Shown here: positions 1 to 7,096 of the stretch, piece after piece | Position numbering within the stretch: the first letter of the stretch is position 1 | Layout of the letters: each line of letters starts with the position of its first letter | Source of the DNA: Coriobacteriales bacterium | GTDB lineage: Bacteria > Actinomycetota > Coriobacteriia > Coriobacteriales > UBA8131 | Direction of reading: 5' to 3' | Length of the DNA: 7,886 bases | NCBI GenBank assembly: GCA_031263665.1 | Contig: JAISFJ010000070.1 | Location: 1-7,886 of the forward strand | Notes under the pieces: model-generated | What the model saw: only the letters and a program-made list of their open reading frames with translations | Database searches by the model: none | Told to the model about the DNA's origin: nothing | Made by a program: the position numbers and the translations under genes

Positions 1-18
1 CCTTGTTCTGCCCCCTTG

Positions 19-1161
19 TTATTTATGAATCTCGGGGTTTTCAAATTGGTGGGTTATTATGTCTGAGACTTCGACTTCGCCTTCTTTGAGAAAGCCGGTG
101 GCTACCAAATCGTCAATCCAGGGTTGTATCTCGTGGTCTACGATGAGCGTGTCATCGGCGTAGTAGTGCGTGACCGTCGCTTCAACGGTGAGGGCCTCAG
201 CGGTTATCTGTGCCGCCTCGTCGAAGTGCTCGGGTTCATTTGCCCATATCTGCGCTTTCGTGATGGCGTTAACAAACTTTTGCACGAGGTCGGGATGCTC
301 TTCGATAAATTGATTCGAGAAGTAATAGAGTGCCGTGCCCGTTGTGGCGCCCAAACCCGCGTCGAAGCTGTCACCTATCTGCCGAAGCCCCGACTCCTCG
401 GCCAACTTGTAAAACGGCGGATGAACCTGGGCTATGGTGATGTCGCCCTGTGAGACCGCCTGGAGTGCCTCGCGGTCAGACTCAAAGGTCACCGTTGTGA
501 GCCGGTCGCGGCTGATGCCGTAATTATCAAAGATGGCACCGGGTACGAAGGTTGAGCAACTGGGGATATGCCCGTTGATGAGCACCTCACCGCTGCCGCC
601 CTCATAGGTGAGCACATCTTCCCATGACGTGATGGGCGAGTCCTCGGTCACGAAGTATTTCATATGCCGATGCTCGGCTAAAGCCTCGTCGAGCGGCTCT
701 ATGTCATCGCGACTCACGCCCTTAACGGGCGCGCCACCCTGCACAAAGAGCGCCAGTTCGTTGGGATGCGCATCGCCCAGGTCGTTTTGCCCGCTCACCA
801 CGGTTGCAAGCTGTTGGTCATAACCAATGGTCCCCGTGTAAACGAGCTTGATGCCCTCGTCGGCAAAATAGCCTTTCTGGTCGGCCACCAAATAGGGGGT
901 GATGCCGCAGTCGGTGCGAGTATAGGTATATATTTCGACAAGTTCTTTTCCGTCCTCAACCACGGTGCGCTCAGCAAGCGAGGCGTCCTCGGCAGCACCA
1001 CCTCCGCCGCCGCCTCCATCATCGCCGCCAGCAACGCCACCGGCACCACCACCCAACACACCGCTGACGCCGATACCAACGACTACCGCCACCACAACAA
1101 CAACGGCGATAACGGCAATGAGTATGGTTCTATCTCTCTTTTTAAGTGCGGTCATAATCAC
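19..1161 (-). CDS. ABC transporter substrate-binding protein, NMT1/SsuA/TauA-like, membrane-anchored
   Basis: Probable extracytoplasmic binding protein of the importer encoded upstream, 380 aa. Residues 1-11 are basic (KKRDR), residues 12-31 form one very hydrophobic Ile/Val/Ala helix, and residues 31-57 are a Gly-rich linker. The folded domain begins near residue 75 with a segment typical of NMT1/NrtA/SsuA-like proteins (DCGITPYLVADQKGYFADEG). No lipobox cysteine follows the hydrophobic segment. The first Cys are 85 and 202, both inside the folded domain, so the protein is probably tethered by an uncleaved helix rather than by lipid. The start is a GTG at 1161 with GGAG five nt upstream; an ATG at 1155 is the alternative. 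It is separated from the last permease by 294 nt containing hairpins, so its expression may be tuned separately. The family is clear. The ligand is not predictable, though sulfonates, nitriles, nitrate and thiamine precursors are known for relatives. Confidence 0.85.
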   Translation of the reverse strand: MIMTALKKRDRTILIAVIAVVVVVAVVVGIGVSGVLGGGAGGVAGGDDGGGGGGGAAEDASLAERTVVEDGKELVEIYTYTRTDCGITPYLVADQKGYFADEGIKLVYTGTIGYDQQLATVVSGQNDLGDAHPNELALFVQGGAPVKGVSRDDIEPLDEALAEHRHMKYFVTEDSPITSWEDVLTYEGGSGEVLINGHIPSCSTFVPGAIFDNYGISRDRLTTVTFESDREALQAVSQGDITIAQVHPPFYKLAEESGLRQIGDSFDAGLGATTGTALYYFSNQFIEEHPDLVQKFVNAITKAQIWANEPEHFDEAAQITAEALTVEATVTHYYADDTLIVDHEIQPWIDDLVATGFLKEGEVEVSDIITHQFENPEIHK

Positions 1162-1455
1162 ATCAACTCCTTTTGTTTGTATCCCTTACAGGTCACAGGG
1201 CATCCGTTCTCCTCTGGACCCTGTAACTTTTATCTCTTTAGCCCCTTGAGGCCATTGTTCTTTACCGGGTAGGACTGGTCTGTACTCTGATTATTGTGTA
1301 AACTGACACGTGAAGGCCCGTATCCGGGTCTTGGTGGAGACAGGGGTAAGTTTGGCGACTGGGCCCCTGTCTCTCGCTTTTGTGGTCTTAACGGCCTTAA
1401 CACATAATGTCTCCTTTCCGTTCGCCTTTGGGCTCGTCTTAGCCCTTTTGGCTCC
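1162..1455 (-). promoter_or_regulatory. Structured intergenic region before the binding-protein gene
   Basis: This is the only large gap inside the gene cluster. It holds a perfect 10-bp inverted repeat (1337-1346 with 1364-1373, arms GAGACAGGGG and CCCCTGTCTC, 17-nt loop). No U-run follows on the minus strand, so it is not a classical terminator. Near the binding-protein start, GTTACAGGG (1227-1219) can pair with CCCTGTGAC (1200-1192; 9 bp with one G-U). Its TTACAGG core can instead pair with CCTGTAA (1192-1186; 7 bp). These two pairings exclude each other and end about 20 nt before the ribosome site. The layout suggests control of message stability, partial termination or translation that sets binding-protein level relative to the permeases. 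No convincing promoter was found. Confidence 0.4.
1230..1403 (-). CDS. Possible small basic ORF, function unknown
   Basis: A GTG at 1403 opens a 57-codon frame rich in Pro, Arg and Lys, preceded by a good ribosome site (AAAGGAG at 1417-1411, 7 nt from the GTG). An ATG at 1405 shares the same ribosome site but reaches a stop after two codons (ATG TGT TAA), so the site could also serve a minimal ORF. The frame reads through the large hairpin at 1337-1373. It has no recognisable domain, no membrane segment and no typical coding bias, so it may be chance. It is recorded because the ribosome site is stronger than expected in a spacer. Confidence 0.15.
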   Translation of the reverse strand: MLRPLRPQKRETGAQSPNLPLSPPRPGYGPSRVSLHNNQSTDQSYPVKNNGLKGLKR

Positions 1456-2247
1456 TTATTCGAAACTCGCGGACGGTTTCCATAGCTGAAAACGCCTCTC
1501 AATAAAACTGAACAGTACATTGATGAGGATGGCGAGCAAGGTGATGAACAGGATGATTCCATACATCAACGGCAGGTTATAGGCGTGGTTGGCAACGAGA
1601 TACAACCAACCCAAGCCGTTGTTGGCCCCCACCATCTCGGAAGCGATTATCATGAAGAATGCCAAGGTGGCGGAGAGTTTTAAGCCCGAGAAGATGGAGG
1701 GCAGCATGAGCGGCAGTATCACCTTGAAAAGCAGCTTGCCGCGTTTGGCGCCCATCGAACGCGCGGATTTGAGCAAGGGTCGCTCCAGATTATGGGCACC
1801 GTCCACCGTCGCGAAGAGCAGCGGCCAAAGGGACACCCAAAACACAACCATCACCTTCTCGAGTCGCGCGATGCCAAATAAAATGATGAAAATGGGAAAC
1901 AGCGCAAAGGGATTGAGCTTTTCGCAGATTCGAAAAAACGGCAGAAACACACGCTCGCTTCGGCGCAGATACAAGCCCACCACAAAACCGAGCGTGATGC
2001 CCACGGCGATGGCAAGCGCCAAGCCCAGCGCCACGTTGCTTAAGCTGAACAGCGTTGGATCCGTGAGCTTTCCCTCAACCAGATTGGTGAAAAACACCTC
2101 AAAAACCTTTGTCGGCGGTGGCACCAGTGAACGAGGAATCAGTTGCGTCATCGTAACGAGCTGCCAGAGCGCAAAGAAAGCCAGTATCCCTGAGGCGCCG
2201 AGGCCAAAACGTTTGAGCCTGCCCGCAATCGTCGTTGTCATCATCAT
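1456..2247 (-). CDS. ABC transporter permease, BPD/SsuC-TauC type (second permease)
   Basis: Inner-membrane subunit of the importer, 263 aa, the usual length for SsuC/TauC/NrtB proteins. Hydrophobic segments lie near residues 18-36, 68-93, 112-128, 132-148, 193-210 and 225-248. The cytoplasmic EAA loop that docks on the ATPase is at about 158-183 (KSARSMGAKRG, then VILPLMLPS). The start ATG at 2247 overlaps the stop of the preceding permease by 4 nt (ATGA), which suggests translational coupling. ATGs at 2244 and 2241 are also possible. It is a paralogue of the upstream permease: both share LxKSARSMGA and the (L/M)INxLFxxxE C-terminal helix. Two different permeases in one operon imply a heterodimeric membrane channel, whereas many SsuBC systems use a homodimer. 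Confidence 0.92.
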   Translation of the reverse strand: MMMTTTIAGRLKRFGLGASGILAFFALWQLVTMTQLIPRSLVPPPTKVFEVFFTNLVEGKLTDPTLFSLSNVALGLALAIAVGITLGFVVGLYLRRSERVFLPFFRICEKLNPFALFPIFIILFGIARLEKVMVVFWVSLWPLLFATVDGAHNLERPLLKSARSMGAKRGKLLFKVILPLMLPSIFSGLKLSATLAFFMIIASEMVGANNGLGWLYLVANHAYNLPLMYGIILFITLLAILINVLFSFIERRFQLWKPSASFE

Positions 2248-3044
2248 GCCACCGCCAGTTCCTGCTGCGCGTCATCTCGCCAGACAACGACTGTTTGCTC
2301 AAGCCATTCAAACAGGTAATTGATGAGCAGACCGACAATCGCGACTAACAACGCCATGAGGTAGATACGTGGAATTATCGCCATGCGCTGCGCCATATTG
2401 ATTTCCCAGCCCATGCCCGATGCCGCTCCCATGGTCTCGGCGCCGATGAGCATCATGAAACAAAGCGTCAGACCGCTGCGCATACCGGTCATAATCTGAG
2501 GCAACGAGCTCGGGATGATGACATCGGTGAAAATACTGAGACGGTCGGCCCCCATGGAGCGGGCGCTTTTAACAAGCAGCGGGTCAACATGGTTGGAGCC
2601 CGCGATAGTAGAAAAAAGCGTCGGCCAAAACGCCGACCAGATAATGACCGCGAAGATGCCCGTCTCGCCAACTCCGAAGATGATGATGAACACCGGAAAC
2701 AAAATAAAAGGCGGTATCTGAGAAAGAAAAGTCATGAGTGGTCCCAAAATATCCGACACCCGCTTAAACGCGCCCGCCAACACAAATCCGAGAGGCAGGG
2801 CCAGTATGATGGCGATGAGAAAGCCCGCGATGACACGCCAGACACTGACAAGCACATCGGTGGCAAGCTGGGAAAACCCAACGACGGCAGCCTCCGCCAG
2901 CACACGACTGAGAGGCGGCAGATAGACAGGGTCGGCCAGGCCAATGAGAGGGGCAATCTGCCAGAACGCAAAAAAGATAATGAGCAGATAGACGGCACTG
3001 ATACGCCGGTTAATCCTGGTAAAAAGCAGACGGAGACTTCGCAT
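2244..3044 (-). CDS. ABC transporter permease, BPD/SsuC-TauC type (first permease)
   Basis: Inner-membrane importer subunit of 266 aa from the chosen start. Hydrophobic segments lie near residues 17-38, 70-93, 112-127, 129-147, 190-210 and 226-248. The EAA loop is at about 157-182 (VKSARSMGADRL, then VIIPSSLPQ). It begins 9 nt after the NifK-like stop. I chose ATG at 3044 because AGGGGG ends 5 nt upstream; a GTG at 3047 would lie only 2 nt from that purine run. Its stop overlaps the next permease start. It resembles the second permease in the EAA loop and last helix but differs elsewhere, so this is an old duplication and probably gives a heterodimer. Direct adjacency to the NifK-like gene links transport and reduction in one transcript. 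Confidence 0.92.
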   Translation of the reverse strand: MRSLRLLFTRINRRISAVYLLIIFFAFWQIAPLIGLADPVYLPPLSRVLAEAAVVGFSQLATDVLVSVWRVIAGFLIAIILALPLGFVLAGAFKRVSDILGPLMTFLSQIPPFILFPVFIIIFGVGETGIFAVIIWSAFWPTLFSTIAGSNHVDPLLVKSARSMGADRLSIFTDVIIPSSLPQIMTGMRSGLTLCFMMLIGAETMGAASGMGWEINMAQRMAIIPRIYLMALLVAIVGLLINYLFEWLEQTVVVWRDDAQQELAVA

Positions 3045-3053
3045 CACTACCCC

Positions 3054-4724
3054 CTATCTGAACGTGTTAAGAACCTGCGTGTAAAGGTCCTCGATGACGC
3101 GGATGGCGCCGCGATAGCCAATGACGGGCGCCCCCAATACGAGCCGATACACCACTGGCACACTGATTATGAGCAGGTCGGCACCGATGTCGGCCGCCAG
3201 TTGCCGCTCCCAGGACGAACCAACGATGAGCGTGCGGCTCCCGTCACTGCCGCTGCCGCTGCCACCAACATCGATGCCTCCCCTACTCTTTGCGCTTGCC
3301 GCGCCCTCCACACCCGCTCTGCTCTCTGCATCCGCCACACCCTCTACGCCCCCGTCGCGCACACGCGACTTCACGCCTGCGTCGCACACCGAGGGGCCTA
3401 CACCCGCGTCAGTACGTATGAGGTCATGGGCAAGGCCCGCGTCGGCGAGAAATGCCACCTCGGCCGAGCGCAGCCCCAAATGTGAGACTTCTGAGAAACG
3501 CTTTCGTATCTCTTCCTGATAGCGCTCGGGCGTGTTGTCGAGCACAAACTGCTGCGCGGGCAAAATACCTACCTCGTTGAGCAGAAATCGCGTGAAGCCG
3601 AGGGCGTAGGAAGCATCGAGCAGCGTATAGAGCCGACGCGGCAATGCGTAGCGAAACTCCAGCAGAAAATCCATAAGCGTATCGATATGAGCATAAAATT
3701 TACGCTCTTCGCCTCTGATGAACGCATCAGCCCGCGCGCGCCCTGGCTCATCAAAATCCACGGCATCGATGACCTGGCGCAAAAAGGCAGTCGTATCTCG
3801 CGCGCCCAAAGGAAAGTACGGAAAATGTACGAAAGGCGTGCCGTAAAGCTCCTTAAGATGCCGCGCGATTTCCAAGCCCACCCAGGCACCAACAACAATG
3901 TTAAACTGTGCCTCAGGAATGCTCAGCCACTCGGTAACACCGCCAGAATCTTCTCCAAATAAAATATTGACCTCAAGGCCGATGCCCTCAAGTATGCGCT
4001 TGTATTCCTCGAGGTTGCCATTCCAAAACGGGTCCTGGTAAGGAACGGAAGCGAACACGTTGACGAGTCCCGGTTTGACTCCACCGTTGGTTTTATTGGG
4101 CTCGACGTACTGGTCGATAATGCTGTTGACCACAAGCTCATGACTGACGTAGTTGTTGGATTTGAAGCCGCCTGTTTCGACGTAGACAACGGGCCGCCCT
4201 TCGAGTTGATACTCGCCAACAACACCGCCGACGTCATCTCCGACAATATCGGTGGTGCAACCGGTGAGCACCACGTAGAGGTCTGCGTCGATGACCTTAA
4301 AAGAGCCGTCGATGACCTCACGCAAACGACTTTCGCCCCCGTAGATGACCTCGGTTTCACCGGAGTTGGTGCACGGTATGGTACTCCCGCCCGCATAGCC
4401 CTCCCCCTGCCCGATAAGGGCCTGAACTTTGGTGGAGCAGCCCGGGCCCGAGTGGAGGATGGGAGCCGCGCGCCGTATGGCCACCACCGTTTGCTGGGCG
4501 CCGAGCGCGCAGGAGTACCGCGGCCACTCGATAAGCGGGGACTCCTGTTCATCAAGCAAGGTTTGCAGGTGCGGTAAAGCGGGTGCGGGTGCGGGCGATG
4601 CGTGGGCGGGGGCGGGCAGCGTGGGCGTGAGCTCGAGCGTGCTTGCCTCGGGCAACGTGGCCCCAAGCGGCGCGGTCTCAGGCAGCGTAGCCTCAGACGG
4701 CGCGGCCTCAGTAAGCCTCGACAC
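3054..4724 (-). CDS. Nitrogenase component 1-like beta subunit (NifK-like), uncharacterised class
   Basis: Second subunit of a nitrogenase-like reductase, 556 aa from the chosen start. The three P-cluster cysteines of NifK are present: C72 (SCALGA), C96 (GPGCSTK) and C156 (LTGCTTDIVGDDV). A further C118 precedes SGETEVIYGG, where NifK has Ser. Later landmarks match NifK, including FPLGARDTTAFL near 304 and, in the last domain, IVGSSWE near 500, a VPV strand near 523 and IGYRGA near 535. Two parts are odd: residues 2-52 are a Pro/Ala/Thr/Glu-rich tail with repeats of ATLPE, and residues about 438-496 are a Gly/Asp/Ala/Ser-rich insert that NifK lacks. The GTG at 4724 is preferred because GGGAGG lies 8 nt upstream; the GTG at 4733 overlaps that site. 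It overlaps the NifD-like stop by 17 nt. A NifN-like scaffold role is less likely because NifN has lost P-cluster ligands. Confidence 0.85.
   Translation of the reverse strand: MSRLTEAAPSEATLPETAPLGATLPEASTLELTPTLPAPAHASPAPAPALPHLQTLLDEQESPLIEWPRYSCALGAQQTVVAIRRAAPILHSGPGCSTKVQALIGQGEGYAGGSTIPCTNSGETEVIYGGESRLREVIDGSFKVIDADLYVVLTGCTTDIVGDDVGGVVGEYQLEGRPVVYVETGGFKSNNYVSHELVVNSIIDQYVEPNKTNGGVKPGLVNVFASVPYQDPFWNGNLEEYKRILEGIGLEVNILFGEDSGGVTEWLSIPEAQFNIVVGAWVGLEIARHLKELYGTPFVHFPYFPLGARDTTAFLRQVIDAVDFDEPGRARADAFIRGEERKFYAHIDTLMDFLLEFRYALPRRLYTLLDASYALGFTRFLLNEVGILPAQQFVLDNTPERYQEEIRKRFSEVSHLGLRSAEVAFLADAGLAHDLIRTDAGVGPSVCDAGVKSRVRDGGVEGVADAESRAGVEGAASAKSRGGIDVGGSGSGSDGSRTLIVGSSWERQLAADIGADLLIISVPVVYRLVLGAPVIGYRGAIRVIEDLYTQVLNTFR
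3237..3413 (-). repeat. Low-complexity insert within the NifK-like gene
   Basis: About 59 codons with degenerate repeats built on DAGV/DGGV/AGVEG, ending in a Gly-Ser run (GGSGSGSDGS). The insert falls between DAGLAHDLI and the conserved TLIVGSSWE strand of the last Rossmann-like domain. The flanks still align with NifK, so it is an in-frame insertion into a surface loop rather than a frameshift. It probably arose by expansion of short repeats. Confidence 0.7.
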
Positions 4725-6189
4725 GTGTACCACCTCCCAAAAAGCAGTACGCTTCCTGCCCCAGCCACCAATCCGTATAGGGGCTTACGCTCTTGGCCGC
4801 GAAGTTGGCAAGGTACTCGCGATTATTGAGCGTGTCCTCGATGCGGTCACCGTAGTTGAGAATGCCCTGATACCCAAAGCCGAACTGCTCATCATCCACA
4901 AGAAAAGAGGGTATCCCGAGCTTTGCGCCCCAATGCGCCATGCCGCCGTGGCGGGCAACCAGGATGTCGGGTCGATGCCGCGTGAGCAGATTAACTATCT
5001 CGTAAGCCTGTTTGTTGCAGACGCTGTAGTTGGTGATGTCTCCGTAGAGCCGCACGTTTTGAGCGAGCGCGTCGGAAGCTGGGTCCTCGTTGTCATACAG
5101 GGGGTCGTGATGAAATATGGCCGCTCCCTTAACGTAAAAGCCCAGTTCACGCAACAGCGCAATGATAGCGTGACCATGTGCTGCGCCCGCGGTGAGATAG
5201 GCGGTCTTGCCCTCAAACTTTTTGCGATACTTCGCAAGCTCTGGCTCTATACGCGCGTGCTCTTCTGCGATAAGCCGCTCCACCTCATCGCGGACCCCAA
5301 GCACCTCTCCCAATTCGCGTAGCCAGCGGTCGGTACCCGCCAGGCCGTAGGCAGGAGGCGCCTTTATTTCGGGGACCCCGTAAATCTGCTCGAGCGCGGC
5401 ACCAAAATAACTGCCGAGTGTGGGGCATATCTGGATGGTGGCAGCGGCCTCCGAAACCCGTTTGAGCTGTTCAACCGTCGAAAAAGGCAGAATATAGTTG
5501 GCTTCGTACCCCAGACGTCCCAACAATTCCTCAAAGATGTGCGAGCCCCAAAAGTTGATGATATTGACCTTCTTAGTCTTTACCCGTGGAGGCTTAACCA
5601 GGCCACGAACCACCGAATGATAGGCCGAGTCAAAGCCGCTGGTCCATATCTTTGAGCGAAACCCTTCGCAGATACACGCGATGACGGGGATGCCCAATTC
5701 CTTTTCGGCGTCTCTGACCGTACCTTCGATGTCATCGCCGATAATGCCGGACGCGCATGAAGTGGTGACGAAAATTGCCTTGGGCCGCGCGCGATGATAG
5801 GCCTCACGTATTACCTGCGCCAGTTTTTCGGCCGCACCAAATACCGTGTCGCTTTCGGTGATGTTGGAATTGTAGTAATGCCCGAGTAAGGGCGGCAGTT
5901 CTCGCTCCATCTGCCCGATGCGGTAGGTTATATGAAACTGCGGAAAATCTCCCGCGCAGCCAACGGGCGCATGATTTATCACCGCGGCGTCCATAATCAT
6001 CGACAACTGGCAAAACGCCGCCGTTGATGAGCACATCATGCCCTGGGTAAAACTGCGCGTTTGTTCACGGACTTTGCGTGCGTGCGAGCAACCCACCAAC
6101 TCCTTCGCGCTGCCGAAAAAGCCCGTTATCGAGTTTAAGCGAACCTCACGCACAGGAACTTCCGGTGTCCGTACATCAACTATACTCAT
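4708..6189 (-). CDS. Nitrogenase component 1-like alpha subunit (NifD-like), uncharacterised class
   Basis: Putative catalytic subunit, 493 aa. P-cluster cysteines align with NifD Cys62, Cys88 and Cys154: C53 (MMCSST), C78 (HAPVGCAGDF) and C145 (TTSCASGIIGDDIEG). C255 (QICPTLGSYFGAALEQIYGVP) aligns with Cys275, the ligand of FeMo-co, so an active-site cluster is likely. The second FeMo-co ligand, His442, aligns with D432 (GIPSFLVDDEQ). In the CEGFR segment the equivalents of Gln191 and His195 are W182 and F186, and Arg96 aligns with H86. The protein therefore has the architecture of a cluster-carrying nitrogenase with a remodelled pocket. A NifE-type scaffold is an alternative, since NifE also keeps the Cys without the His. 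The ATG at 6189 has AAGGA upstream and lies inside the end of the ATPase gene (14-nt overlap); a longer upstream frame is only the ATPase shadow. The substrate is unknown. Confidence 0.88.
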   Translation of the reverse strand: MSIVDVRTPEVPVREVRLNSITGFFGSAKELVGCSHARKVREQTRSFTQGMMCSSTAAFCQLSMIMDAAVINHAPVGCAGDFPQFHITYRIGQMERELPPLLGHYYNSNITESDTVFGAAEKLAQVIREAYHRARPKAIFVTTSCASGIIGDDIEGTVRDAEKELGIPVIACICEGFRSKIWTSGFDSAYHSVVRGLVKPPRVKTKKVNIINFWGSHIFEELLGRLGYEANYILPFSTVEQLKRVSEAAATIQICPTLGSYFGAALEQIYGVPEIKAPPAYGLAGTDRWLRELGEVLGVRDEVERLIAEEHARIEPELAKYRKKFEGKTAYLTAGAAHGHAIIALLRELGFYVKGAAIFHHDPLYDNEDPASDALAQNVRLYGDITNYSVCNKQAYEIVNLLTRHRPDILVARHGGMAHWGAKLGIPSFLVDDEQFGFGYQGILNYGDRIEDTLNNREYLANFAAKSVSPYTDWWLGQEAYCFLGGGTRVEAY

Positions 6190-7096
6190 GGTCTTTCGTC
6201 CTTTCCTGAAGAAACTCCTCAGCCTCTTTGATAACGAGACGCTCCTCGAATTTTCTTTGCCCCTGGTTATCCTGCTGAATAAGCTCCCATATCTCGTGTC
6301 GCAACTGACTGAACCGCGCCGACGCACGGTCACCCTTACGCGGACGCGAAAGATTAACCTCGAGCAAACGTTTGAGTGAACCCGGGCATGAGGACATGAC
6401 CGCGATACGGTCTGAGAGAAAAATCGCCTCGTCTATGCTGTGAGTGATGAAAACGACTGTCTTTCTGGTTCTCTCCCAAATGCCCAACAACTCTTCTTGC
6501 AAAGTCTCCCTCGTCTGCGCGTCAACAGCGGCAAACGGCTCGTCCATCAAAAGAACCTCGGGGTCGTAGGCTAAGGCACGCGCGATGGCGACGCGTTGTC
6601 GCATACCGCCGGAAAGCTCGTGTGGGTAACGCTCTTCAAAGCCGCCGAGCCCCACCAGCTCTACGTAATGCTGACTTATGCGCTGGCGCTCCTTTTTCTC
6701 GACCTCTTTTATCTCAAGGCCAAACTCAATGTTTTTGCGCACCGTCCGCCACGGGAACAGCGCGTAACCCTGCAGCACGATACCGACGCGCTGGTCGGGG
6801 CCGACAAGAGGGTTGCCATCGAGATAGATGGTGCCGCCACTGGGCGATTCAAGACCGGCGAGAAGGTCGAGCAGCGTCGATTTTCCGCAGCCACTGGGAC
6901 CAACAACGCTGAGAAATTCACCCTCGCGCACGTTCAGGCTAAAATCCTCAATCGCTACAAAAGCCTGAGCCGCCGCCGTACGCCTCCCTTTGCTCTGGCG
7001 AGCATTAAACAACTTGCTCACGCCCTCAATGACGATGCGCTCGGCCGGTTGAGTGCGCGCCGACCTGTCGGTTAGTTCCAAGGTTGCGGTTGCCAT
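6176..7096 (-). CDS. ABC transporter ATPase, SsuB/TauB/NrtD-like
   Basis: Cytoplasmic ATPase that drives the importer, 306 aa. Motifs seen in order: Walker A GPSGCGKST (66-74), Q-loop Gln109 (IVLQGYALFPWRTV, typical of the nitrate/sulfonate/taurine family), signature LSGGM (161-165), Walker B VLLMDEP (181-187), and switch His219 (FITHSIDEA). Residues 1-20 are a polar extension, and about 10 polar residues (NARQSKGRRT, near 31-40) are inserted after the first strand. The C-terminus from about 250 is charged and likely helical. It is the first large gene of the cluster. ATG at 7096 has a strong AGGAGG site six nt upstream (7108-7103). It follows a 264-nt structured leader. Its end overlaps the NifD-like start, which ties the importer to the reductase. 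Confidence 0.95.
   Translation of the reverse strand: MATATLELTDRSARTQPAERIVIEGVSKLFNARQSKGRRTAAAQAFVAIEDFSLNVREGEFLSVVGPSGCGKSTLLDLLAGLESPSGGTIYLDGNPLVGPDQRVGIVLQGYALFPWRTVRKNIEFGLEIKEVEKKERQRISQHYVELVGLGGFEERYPHELSGGMRQRVAIARALAYDPEVLLMDEPFAAVDAQTRETLQEELLGIWERTRKTVVFITHSIDEAIFLSDRIAVMSSCPGSLKRLLEVNLSRPRKGDRASARFSQLRHEIWELIQQDNQGQRKFEERLVIKEAEEFLQERTKDHEYS

Noticed and set aside
1..18. Terminator after the binding-protein gene
   Set aside because: Only 18 bases follow the stop in the window and no inverted repeat is visible in them.
1261..1320. Possible internal promoter for the binding-protein gene (TTTACA on the minus strand)
   Set aside because: No acceptable -10 box lies 16-18 nt downstream; nearby AT-rich hexamers give wrong spacing.
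2589..3485. Long plus-strand ORF of 298 aa
   Set aside because: It runs antisense across the first permease and the end of the NifK-like gene, is highly charged without a recognisable domain, and crosses the gene boundary.
4708..6189. Assignment as NifD, BchN/ChlN or CfbD
   Set aside because: True NifD keeps His442, His195 and Gln191, which are absent here. BchN/ChlN and CfbD lack the Cys275-type cluster ligand that is present here.
6038..6379. Upstream extension of the NifD-like frame to 6333 and an overlapping plus-strand ORF
   Set aside because: Both lie inside the well-supported ATPase gene. The NifD-like ATG at 6189 has its own ribosome site and gives a family-typical start.
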